Source of the DNA: Succinivibrio faecicola
GTDB lineage: Bacteria; Pseudomonadota; Gammaproteobacteria; Enterobacterales; Succinivibrionaceae
DNA: 49,799 bases
Direction of reading: 5' to 3'
Assembly (NCBI RefSeq): GCF_019448115.1
Contig: NZ_JAGFNY010000013.1
Location: 1 to 49,799, forward strand
Positions 35,789 through 42,708 of the stretch are shown here, piece by piece. Positions within the stretch are counted from its first letter, which is position 1. Each line of letters starts with the position of its first letter. Made by a program: the position numbers and the translations under genes. The notes under the pieces were generated by a model. The model saw only the letters and a program-made list of their open reading frames with translations. It did not search any database and had not been told where the DNA came from.

Positions 35789-37201
35789 ATGGCGACGATT
35801 GATGGAACTGCTTCAAGAGTATCTCACAAGGAGAATCTTAAAGATGATCTGCATGGCATAGGAGCTGGCATTCATGACTCTCTTTCAAGCAGCAAAGAGC
35901 TGATCAAAGATATTGTGATTGCTGTTAAATCTCAATGGTTTACTAAAGAAGTTCCAATAGAGCCTGAAATCATCAGTAAAGATGAAACTGAATTAAGTCC
36001 ACAGCAGCTTGAAAACAAACAGAAAGCATTAGATAGTCTTGAGTGTATGCAGTATTACTTGGGACTTTCAGGAAACGACATTAAAGCAGCGTTGGAGGAT
36101 AAATCACCTGCAAGTCTTGACGAGCAGATAAAACTCATAGGCTTTACTAACGAATGCAATCATGCAGAAAAAGATCCTGAAGCTTTTTATCCAATTATGG
36201 AGAAAAATGCAGTTTTAGAAAAAGCCGCAATTGATGAAATTGAACTGCTTCCTGAAGTTCTACCTGCAGAACATGAACGAAAGAATGTAAATGAAATAAT
36301 TGAAGCTGATTGGGAGCTCACAAATAAACACGAGCTAATGGATAATGAGCAGGATCTCTCTGATGGTGCTGACAGAATTGAGATGCAGACAAATGCAATC
36401 AGAGACTTAAGTTCATTACAAAAAACACCTGATACTAAAGTCATTACCGATGAGAGTCCTATTCAGTTGCCTTATATTCAAACTGAAAATCCTTATCTTC
36501 CTGTAATTCTTGATCCAAACACTGAATTTCAGGATGGTCTTCCTCAAGATGCGGTTCGACTCTGCCTGGACAATCAGGCACAGCAGATGGCAGCAAATAT
36601 TGTTCAACCAGGCAAATCCCTTCTCACCTACCCTGTTTTTGAACAGAATCTCTTCATGAATCCTTTCACTGAAGTAATGCCTGCAGGAATGATGACTGAT
36701 AATTTCAAGATGACAGTCAAATCAGGTGATATGAAGATGAAACTCCAAAAAGACGGAGAAAATGTAAAACTCAACATTAGCCAAAAGGGAGAAGGTTTAG
36801 CTCATGCTGTCATGAGAGGAATTGGAATGGCCAACGAAAGGTTTATTGCAGCACAAAAAACCTGGCTATGGGAATTTGGCAGAAGCATGAGAGAGGCATT
36901 AAGAAATCGAAATAAAGGCTTTAATATCAGCATGCAGTACAAAGACAAGCCTGTATATGCCTATCTAATGTCGCCAAACGGAAAAGTTTACCCAATAACA
37001 AACAGGGCTCTTGGCGTTTATTACAACTTCAATGCTCGCCAAGCAGAATTTATCAACGCACTTTATAAAGCAGCACTAGCTCAGAATTTAGTAAAAGCTG
37101 CTGAGCCACAAACTCAGCTACAACACAATTCAGGAATGAGCATGCAGATGAATCCTCGTCTTGCAGGAGTCCATAACCAAAACAAAGATCTGGAGAGATA
37201 A
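35789..37201 (+). CDS. Unknown 470-aa protein with NKDLER tag
   Basis: No recognised domain. The N-terminus is hydrophilic, and an acidic middle covers residues 60-220. A more structured C-terminal part (about 310-440) has KGEGLAHAVMRGIGMANERF, a Trp pair (KTWLWEFGRSM) and beta-like KPVYAYLMSPNGKVYPITN. A Gln/Met-rich linker leads to NQNKDLER at the stop. AAAGGAG precedes the start. The stop overlaps the partner's start region (AGATAAATG). Likely a transferred effector; activity unknown. Confidence 0.7.
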   Translation: MATIDGTASRVSHKENLKDDLHGIGAGIHDSLSSSKELIKDIVIAVKSQWFTKEVPIEPEIISKDETELSPQQLENKQKALDSLECMQYYLGLSGNDIKAALEDKSPASLDEQIKLIGFTNECNHAEKDPEAFYPIMEKNAVLEKAAIDEIELLPEVLPAEHERKNVNEIIEADWELTNKHELMDNEQDLSDGADRIEMQTNAIRDLSSLQKTPDTKVITDESPIQLPYIQTENPYLPVILDPNTEFQDGLPQDAVRLCLDNQAQQMAANIVQPGKSLLTYPVFEQNLFMNPFTEVMPAGMMTDNFKMTVKSGDMKMKLQKDGENVKLNISQKGEGLAHAVMRGIGMANERFIAAQKTWLWEFGRSMREALRNRNKGFNISMQYKDKPVYAYLMSPNGKVYPITNRALGVYYNFNARQAEFINALYKAALAQNLVKAAEPQTQLQHNSGMSMQMNPRLAGVHNQNKDLER

Positions 37202-37501
37202 ATGACTACCCCAAAAATGCCTTTAGTTGACAACTATAAAATGACCGATGCTGACTGGAATGAATACTTTGAATGTCGTAAAAAATACGACATCGAAATG
37301 ACAAAGGAGCAGCAGGAAGCTATTTTTAGAGATGCTATTGATCTTCGAAAAGCAGGAAAAATTGAAGAATCAGAAAATTTACTTCTGAAACTTCCTGCCC
37401 CTGCTAACGTCATGTTAAGTGCTAAAACCAGATTTGGATTCAAAGCCATTCAAGAGTACAACCTGACGGAAGCAAAAAAAGCATATCCTGATGAATTCTA
37501 A
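37202..37501 (+). CDS. Small 99-aa partner protein, Y-P-D-E-F family
   Basis: Homologue of the 106-aa protein at 16326-16646. It shares KYDIEMT near residue 29, an acidic helical middle, and KKAYPDEF at the end. It starts immediately after the stop of the 470-aa tagged gene, with the ribosome site (GGAGAG) inside that gene's tag codons, so the two are translationally coupled. Candidate chaperone, antitoxin or immunity factor. A strong terminator follows. Confidence 0.7.
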   Translation: MTTPKMPLVDNYKMTDADWNEYFECRKKYDIEMTKEQQEAIFRDAIDLRKAGKIEESENLLLKLPAPANVMLSAKTRFGFKAIQEYNLTEAKKAYPDEF

Positions 37502-37526
37502 TCTTAATTTCTAATTTGCCTATTTT

Positions 37527-37553
37527 ACTTCCTCTTTTCTGAGGAAGTTTTTT
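37527..37553 (+). terminator. Terminator of the ardC operon
   Basis: ACTTCCTC-TTTTCT-GAGGAAGT followed by a run of T. It closes the four-gene cargo operon (33731-37501). Confidence 0.9.
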
Positions 37554-37574
37554 AATACTTACAAGAGACATAAA

Positions 37575-38060
37575 TTGAAAACTCAATCAATCAAAGAAGA
37601 AAAAGAAGTCACAAATGAACCTTTATATTTTGAAATGCAAGATAACTTTTCTTCATTTTACATAAGCGATTTTGATGTTCTTAAGTGTGTTCTGATAGCT
37701 GATTCTAATAAGAAAATACCAACTTTAACTGACGATTGGATCAAGCAAGCGGAAAATTACATTCTAAAAAATGATAATTATGTTGAGTATTCCGATAAAA
37801 ACATAGCTAAATTTCAAAATGTAGCTGAAGATTTTTATTGTCCTGATTGCGGAAATAGCGATTTCTGCTTTCTGTTTAAAGATCTAAAACATGAATTTAT
37901 TCTTCCCTTAGAGCAGATTATTTTTTGCCTTTTTATTTGCAAAGAAGAACATGTTATAGTTGATACATATCCTAATTTTTGGATTTTACTGTTTAACTCC
38001 TATCCTTCATTACAAAATCTTACAGAAGAGCTAATTCATGAGAATATTCAAGCTAAGTAA
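37575..38060 (+). CDS. Unknown 161-aa protein with zinc-ribbon-like Cys pair
   Basis: The start is TTG at 37575 with AAGAGAC upstream; an ATG at 37635 is the alternative. A Cys pair (CPDCGNSDFC) near residues 94-103 resembles a zinc ribbon. The rest is acidic. It overlaps the next gene by 23 bases and is probably co-translated. Not tagged. Function unknown. Confidence 0.5.
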   Translation: MKTQSIKEEKEVTNEPLYFEMQDNFSSFYISDFDVLKCVLIADSNKKIPTLTDDWIKQAENYILKNDNYVEYSDKNIAKFQNVAEDFYCPDCGNSDFCFLFKDLKHEFILPLEQIIFCLFICKEEHVIVDTYPNFWILLFNSYPSLQNLTEELIHENIQAK

Positions 38061-38943
38061 AGATGATCCAAACACGCATACCATTACAAACGAATCTGAT
38101 TTTTTGAAACTAACAGGCAAAAAATTCCCTTGGGTAAGATCTGACGGAAATAAAAGTATTTATTTTGCAGTATGTCCTTTTAGAGGTTGCAGCAATCCAG
38201 TTAAATTTGTAAATCTCATAGAAGCAAACAGGCTCAAAAATTCACGAGCACCTTATGCAGCACATCATCCGTATAGTGTGCCAGGACTAGCTGAATACAA
38301 CGAAGCAGGCTACAAAAGATGTCCTTACGCATCTAACTCTTATTCTTTTAAGAACGACAACTGCAGAAGAAAATATGAAGATCCAGAAAATAAGCTCTTA
38401 ATTAAATTTCTTAAAGAGAACTTTGACAGAATTGCCTATTTAGTAAAAAGCACGTTTAAGATCTACTTCAGTGCTGAAGATTATAAAGACATGTTAAGAA
38501 ACTTTGTTACGATGCACAATGAAACGATTGAAGTCTTAAATAAGTTTAATTTACCATGGCTTTTTCTACTTTCTTATACTTGTCAACATTTATCAAGAAC
38601 ACCTATCAAGGCAGACTCTCCCTTTATAACTTTCTTAGAAAAAACAATTAAACTGAAAAAAGTTGATTGTAAAAAAGTTAAAGGTGCTTGTTTCATATCA
38701 AGGCAAGATGAATTTTCTTCTTTGTCCTTCGTAATATCAGATTTCAAGATCAAAAACTTCGGTGAAAATGAAAGCATAGAAATTTCACTTCATGAATCTA
38801 ATTCTAATGGGGGTTATCCTCGCTATCTAGGTTCATTTGAACTTTATATAGATATTAACTTTTCTAAAAATATCTTAAATAAGAAGGACTGGGAAACAAA
38901 TCAAAAGTACTTAAACATAGCTCAAGAAGTGCTTAATAACTGA
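38038..38943 (+). CDS. Unknown 301-aa Cys-containing protein
   Basis: No recognised family. The N-terminal 120 residues contain several Cys and His (VCPFRGCSNPV, APYAAHHPY, KRCPYASN, NDNCRRKYE) that may bind metal. The C-terminal part is mixed helix/strand. Its start lies inside the preceding gene, indicating coupling. It ends QEVLNN, without the tag. The pair looks like a separate cargo module, perhaps toxin/antitoxin or regulatory. Confidence 0.5.
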   Translation: MRIFKLSKDDPNTHTITNESDFLKLTGKKFPWVRSDGNKSIYFAVCPFRGCSNPVKFVNLIEANRLKNSRAPYAAHHPYSVPGLAEYNEAGYKRCPYASNSYSFKNDNCRRKYEDPENKLLIKFLKENFDRIAYLVKSTFKIYFSAEDYKDMLRNFVTMHNETIEVLNKFNLPWLFLLSYTCQHLSRTPIKADSPFITFLEKTIKLKKVDCKKVKGACFISRQDEFSSLSFVISDFKIKNFGENESIEISLHESNSNGGYPRYLGSFELYIDINFSKNILNKKDWETNQKYLNIAQEVLNN

Positions 38944-38975
38944 AAGTTACTAATGATAAATCGAATCAGGATTTG

Positions 38976-39017
38976 CTTACTAAGATTAAGTAAGTATTCA
39001 TATTTTTGAATTATAAT
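38976..39017 (+). promoter_or_regulatory. Inverted repeat and -10 element before the zeta module
   Basis: CTTACT-AAGATTA-AGTAAG (38976-38994) is a perfect 6-bp inverted repeat. TATAAT lies at 39012-39017 and AAAGGAG is just before the first gene. The repeat overlaps the -35 position and would suit autoregulation by the small partner protein. Confidence 0.5.
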
Positions 39018-39052
39018 GATGGTAATGGATAAATATTAAAGGAGTTACAAAT

Positions 39053-39307
39053 ATGTGCACTTTGATGGAAAAGGATGTACTGATTGAAGAAGTTTCAGCA
39101 ACTGCTGCTTTTATCGCATACAGAACACCTTTAAATACAAAAAGTGAAGATCTTATAGAATGTTCTGAAATAAGAGAAAATTTGCTAATAACTTCCCCAC
39201 AATATATTGATAAACAAAATATTTTGAACAGATTAAAATTTCTTAAAGAGAAATACTTAAAACTTCCTATATTATCATATTATTTAGATGATTCAGAGAA
39301 TGCATAA
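39053..39307 (+). CDS. Small 84-aa partner, probable antitoxin of zeta
   Basis: A helical protein of epsilon-antitoxin size, not recognisably related in sequence. Its end overlaps the zeta toxin start. An inverted repeat in its promoter suits autoregulation. Assigned as antitoxin by gene order only. Confidence 0.6.
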   Translation: MCTLMEKDVLIEEVSATAAFIAYRTPLNTKSEDLIECSEIRENLLITSPQYIDKQNILNRLKFLKEKYLKLPILSYYLDDSENA

Positions 39308-40037
39308 CAAAGAAGACCTTGAAAACGTTGTTCCTAGCAAAAGTATCTTAAAACAAATTTGGGAACACTCAACGCATCAAGGAAAGATAATTCCGTCTTC
39401 AAAAAAAACTTTAGGATACGTATTAGGTGGACAGCCAGGTTCAGGAAAATCAGTATTAACTGAGACTATCAAGAAAAACAACCAAAATATTATTAGCATT
39501 AATGGTGACGAATACAGAAGTTGGCACCCTTATTTTTCTGAAATTCAGAATACATATGGCAAAGAAAGCTCAAAAATAACAGCAAAATTTGCAGGAAAGG
39601 TAACTGAAGCTTTAATCAAAAAAGCAATAAAAGAAAAGTATAACGTTGTCATTGAGGGGACATTCAGAACATCCGAGACTCCACTAAAAACGTTAAAAGA
39701 GTTGAAAGACAATGGATATACAACTTACGTTTGTATAAAAACCTGTCCTGCAGAAGTTAGCTGGAATAGATGTTTGTCTAGGTATGAAGAAGGACTAAAT
39801 GACAAGTCAGGAAAAGAAAGATTCACTGCTAAGAGTCATCATGATCTTGTAGTAAAGAATCTAGCAAAAAACGCAGATATTGTTTATAAATCAGGACTAG
39901 CAGATAAATTTGGAGTTGTTGGCGAATCTGGAGATTTGATTTTTGACTCTTCAAAAAATATTTTTAACAAACTTCCTTCTAGTGCTATTACTAAAGAACT
40001 GAATCTTACAAAAAACAAAACAGATATTGAGAGATAG
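39288..40037 (+). CDS. Zeta-type toxin kinase with TDIER tag
   Basis: 249 aa. P-loop GQPGSGKS (48-55), ISINGDEYRSWHPYF (catalytic Asp region), IEGTFRTSETP and RCLSRYEEGL match the zeta toxin/PezT family. These enzymes phosphorylate UDP-N-acetylglucosamine and poison cell-wall synthesis when unopposed. The ATG at 39300 is an alternative start. The C-terminus is TKNKTDIER. It is encoded right after a small antitoxin-like gene, so it is both an addiction module and, by its tag, a candidate transferred effector. Confidence 0.88.
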   Translation: MIQRMHNKEDLENVVPSKSILKQIWEHSTHQGKIIPSSKKTLGYVLGGQPGSGKSVLTETIKKNNQNIISINGDEYRSWHPYFSEIQNTYGKESSKITAKFAGKVTEALIKKAIKEKYNVVIEGTFRTSETPLKTLKELKDNGYTTYVCIKTCPAEVSWNRCLSRYEEGLNDKSGKERFTAKSHHDLVVKNLAKNADIVYKSGLADKFGVVGESGDLIFDSSKNIFNKLPSSAITKELNLTKNKTDIER

Positions 40038-40181
40038 GGGCACAAAGATAGGAACAACAGCATGACACTGTAATAAAATTATTTCCCCTAAAAAATGATA
40101 ATTATTAGTATAAAATAGAAATTTCTAGTCTTTATTTATATACTAAGGGTATGCGGTGCTTTTTATTTTTGGAGGTGTATT

Positions 40182-40454
40182 ATGATGTTTCCTTTTTTAG
40201 GTGAGGAGGGGCTGGATATTCTAACCTCTGAAGTAAAAAAGATCGATGGAATTGAACAAGTTAGAGTTTATGCTGAATCACCTGATACCACTACAGGAAA
40301 GTTTAAAAAATTAGAAATGTTCTTACCTAAAGAAAATGTAACCTTGCTCGAAGGATATACAGATGAAGAATTTGCAAATATTAAAAATATCATAGTTGAT
40401 TGCAAAGATGTCATTTGGGATATGGCAAGATATTATTCTGAAGGTGGTAGATAG
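40182..40454 (+). CDS. Small 90-aa partner of the DUF4160 protein
   Basis: An acidic protein with a strand-helix pattern (IEQVRVYAESPDTTTG, LEMFLPKENV). TTTGGAGG lies just before the ATG. It ends 2 bases before the DUF4160 gene. DUF4160 genes commonly pair with a small gene in toxin-antitoxin-like couples; this partner is not clearly the usual DUF2442 type. Confidence 0.65.
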   Translation: MMFPFLGEEGLDILTSEVKKIDGIEQVRVYAESPDTTTGKFKKLEMFLPKENVTLLEGYTDEEFANIKNIIVDCKDVIWDMARYYSEGGR

Positions 40455-40456
40455 AA

Positions 40457-40777
40457 ATGCCTGAAATTGAATTTCTGTTAGGTCTATATGTTTATTTTAG
40501 CAGTAGAGATGAAGGCGAGCCTCTTCACGTTCATGTTGCACCAAAAGCCCTTGTTGGCTCTTCTAAAACTGCAAAACTTTGGATTAGAGAAGATGGAAGT
40601 TCACAATTAGCGTATAACAGAGCAGGAATTCCAGCTAGAAAGATAAAAGCTATTCAAGAATTGATAAAAAAAGATAGACTATTCAAGAAAACAGTAGATT
40701 TATACATAAAGTTATTTGAACCAGAAGATGGAAAAGTAAATTTCTATAAAAAGAAGGATCTTGATATTGAAAGATAG
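40457..40777 (+). CDS. DUF4160 protein with LDIER tag
   Basis: 106 aa. Typical DUF4160 blocks: GLYVYFSSRDEGEPLHVHVA (residues 8-27) and AKLWIREDGSS, with EPEDGKVNFYKKK before the tag DLDIER. The biochemical role of the family is not known; gene pairing suggests a toxin-antitoxin-like couple. The decayed copy at 10742-10795 retains the same ending. Confidence 0.8.
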   Translation: MPEIEFLLGLYVYFSSRDEGEPLHVHVAPKALVGSSKTAKLWIREDGSSQLAYNRAGIPARKIKAIQELIKKDRLFKKTVDLYIKLFEPEDGKVNFYKKKDLDIER

Positions 40778-40790
40778 ATTCAATCTATGA

Positions 40791-40841
40791 AAAAAAAGAG
40801 GGCTTTCACCGCAATGGTTGCAACACTAATTGCAAAGTCCC
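40791..40841 (-). terminator. Terminator of the mob-fic operon
   Basis: On the minus strand GGG-a-CTTTGCAAT pairs with ATTGC-ggt-GAAAGCCC and is followed by eight T. It lies 54 bases beyond the 77-aa gene stop. Confidence 0.75.
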
Positions 40842-40895
40842 TTAATAAGGTGAAACATGTTATATCAGATAAGACAATCTCCAACATTTCTGAAA

Positions 40896-41129
40896 TTAAG
40901 AGTTTTCGATATCTTTAATATCTATGTATTTTTTTGTACCATCTGGATATAAGTCATAAATTCCATTCTCATCTTGTTGAGTAACAGGAATGCCTAACAT
41001 CCAACTTTCTTCAATTGCTTTTTTTAGATTTTTTCTCAAAATTTGAGGATTGCACATTTTCTCAAAAAAAGCCTGACCAGGACTGATATTCCTAGATTCA
41101 GAACTATTTTTGCTATTCATTTTGTCCAC
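40896..41129 (-). CDS. Small 77-aa protein downstream of fic
   Basis: Basic N-terminus, then NISPGQAFFEKMCNPQI and an amphipathic helix (KNLKKAIEESW). A near-copy exists at 10812-11024. It is the last gene of the minus-strand operon from mobC through fic. Family unknown. It could be a second partner of the Fic protein. Confidence 0.6.
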   Translation of the reverse strand: MDKMNSKNSSESRNISPGQAFFEKMCNPQILRKNLKKAIEESWMLGIPVTQQDENGIYDLYPDGTKKYIDIKDIENS

Positions 41130-41202
41130 CTATAAAATATCTTTCTGTACTAAGAATAGTTTATATTTATGATGACAGTAAAGATTACATCAAACTTTTG
41201 AA

Positions 41203-42237
41203 TTACCTTTCTAAATCAGATTTGTTATTCTGCTTTTCTATATTTTTGCTTTCGACAGGACCTGTTTTCTCATTGATAGTCGTATCAATATATTTATTAA
41301 GCAAATGAGCATTACAATCTTGATAGCCATCTTTTAAAAAATTATAAAATGACGGTATCAAAATCTCAGAAGTTAAAGCCAATGTCTCAGCTGTAGATTT
41401 TTTCTTAGAAAGAGTAAGAATGTAATTGTTAATTGAATCTGCGGACTTTTCAATTTCTGGATAGTTTTTCTTCAAATCACAGATTGTATTTATCAAATCG
41501 CCAGTTTGCATTGGCTGTGATATATCTTCTATTTTTTCCTTCAGGGCAACAGCTCTATTTGGAGTCACCATATCCAATGAAGTAAGCAACTGATTTATGT
41601 CATATCCACCAGAAATAAATGAGATATCTTCATTCATGTTTTGAATATATTCTTTAAAATTCGCCTGCGAAGGATCTGAAAGAGCAAGATTATTGGCACA
41701 GATACCTCTAGCACAGTACAAAGCATCTCTATTCTGATCTGATGAAGCAGTCTTATCCCAGTCAAGTAAAAATCCAGCACTGTTAGCAACCTGTTTAGTA
41801 AAAGTTCTAAAGGTTCTACTATTTCCATCAACAAATGGATGTGTATAGTCTAACCTGGCATACAGGTCACTGATTGATTTGACAAACTCTTTTGTAGTCA
41901 ACTTTTTTAAATTTTCTACACTAAGTTCGTTCAGAGTTGCGTTAAATTTTTCAACGGCACCTTTATCAAGCAATGATCTCATGCAATAAAAACCATCGCC
42001 AGTGCTAAGTGGTCTATATGACAGATTTAAATCTTCAGTATTAGAAGGCTCCCTGAATTTACCAGCAGGATAATCAATTCCAATATCTTTCATATTCTGA
42101 AAAATATAACTATTAAGCTGCTTTATATACTCAGATGAAACTGATTCAGGTAGCTTGTTTGATTCGATTTCTTTAATTCTACTAACACAAAGTCTAACAG
42201 CTGCTTCTGAGTTTATTGATAAATCAGTACAATCCAT
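41203..42237 (-). CDS. Fic-domain protein with SDLER tag, variant motif
   Basis: 344 aa. The Fic motif is HPFVDGNSRTFRTF (133-146). Canonical Fic enzymes have HPFx(D/E)GN(G/K)R, so Ser replaces the Gly/Lys. Upstream YRPLSTGDGFYCMRSLL fits the Fic core. Canonical family members AMPylate proteins. The C-terminal 180 aa are helical and no BID domain is seen. The C-terminus is QNNKSDLER. Preceded by a VbhA-like gene, it parallels VbhT of Bartonella plasmids, a Fic toxin sent through a VirB/D4 system, but with a short tag in place of BID. The Ser may change activity. Confidence 0.88.
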   Translation of the reverse strand: MDCTDLSINSEAAVRLCVSRIKEIESNKLPESVSSEYIKQLNSYIFQNMKDIGIDYPAGKFREPSNTEDLNLSYRPLSTGDGFYCMRSLLDKGAVEKFNATLNELSVENLKKLTTKEFVKSISDLYARLDYTHPFVDGNSRTFRTFTKQVANSAGFLLDWDKTASSDQNRDALYCARGICANNLALSDPSQANFKEYIQNMNEDISFISGGYDINQLLTSLDMVTPNRAVALKEKIEDISQPMQTGDLINTICDLKKNYPEIEKSADSINNYILTLSKKKSTAETLALTSEILIPSFYNFLKDGYQDCNAHLLNKYIDTTINEKTGPVESKNIEKQNNKSDLER

Positions 42238-42242
42238 TTTTT

Positions 42243-42536
42243 TTACTTTTTACCTCTAAATAAGTCTTTTGCCTGTTCATGAGTCAAATGTAATTCAACT
42301 TCATCTTGATAATGAGAAGCATTATTATCAGAAGTTTTGGCTTGTTTAATTGTTAACGCAGAAAAACGCTCACAGAACTCATCCATTGAAATTTCAAGAT
42401 TTAAGCATTGATGGTACAAATCCCACGCTTCTGGCTCTACGTTGCCTTTTAAATCCACCTCAAATAGAATTTTAAAAGACTCAAGATCTTTTTCTCTTTG
42501 TCTTAATGCTCTTCTTTTTTCAATATTTTCATTCAT
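42243..42536 (-). CDS. VbhA-like antitoxin of the Fic protein
   Basis: 97 aa. An N-terminal basic helix is followed by a region laid out like VbhA: a helix ending in D-L-K-G-N, then VEPEAWDLYHQC, then LEISMDEFCERF matching the VbhA G-E-(I/L)-S-x-x-E pattern. The classical inhibitory motif (S/T)xxxE(G/N) is not intact, with Lys at the expected Glu position. The remaining 35 residues are extra. It lies 5 bases before fic. Confidence 0.65.
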   Translation of the reverse strand: MNENIEKRRALRQREKDLESFKILFEVDLKGNVEPEAWDLYHQCLNLEISMDEFCERFSALTIKQAKTSDNNASHYQDEVELHLTHEQAKDLFRGKK

Positions 42537-42696
42537 TTATAGGCTCCTTTCTTTTGCTTCCGTTATGAGTAAAATATAGAACATTTTTACACCAAAAAAA
42601 ACATAACGACAACTCAATTGCCACACAAAAGATCTCAAAAATTGCTAACGCCTTGGGTATGGTATGATAAAGAATAGATGAATCAGAAAATTTCAT
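42529..42696 (-). CDS. Small 55-aa ORF with one membrane-like segment
   Basis: ATG at 42696 is preceded by AAGGAG at ideal distance, 12 bases after the relaxase stop. The product has a hydrophobic stretch (ALAIFEIFCVAIELSLCFFW, about residues 16-35) and a basic end. It overlaps the start of the VbhA-like gene by 8 bases, so it links relaxase and Fic genes in one operon. Unknown function; it may be only a coupling leader. Confidence 0.45.
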   Translation of the reverse strand: MKFSDSSILYHTIPKALAIFEIFCVAIELSLCFFWCKNVLYFTHNGSKRKEPINE

Positions 42697-42708
42697 TTTA
42701 TATACTCC

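Noticed and set aside
40896-41129. The 77-aa protein ending IKDIENS as another tagged protein
   Set aside because: The D-I-E is not followed by Arg and stop, and its paralog at 10812-11024 ends quite differently.
15509-42237. The repeated D-(I/L)-E-R endings as a DNA repeat or recombination site
   Set aside because: Codons and stop codons differ between genes and flanking DNA is unrelated, so the similarity is at protein level.
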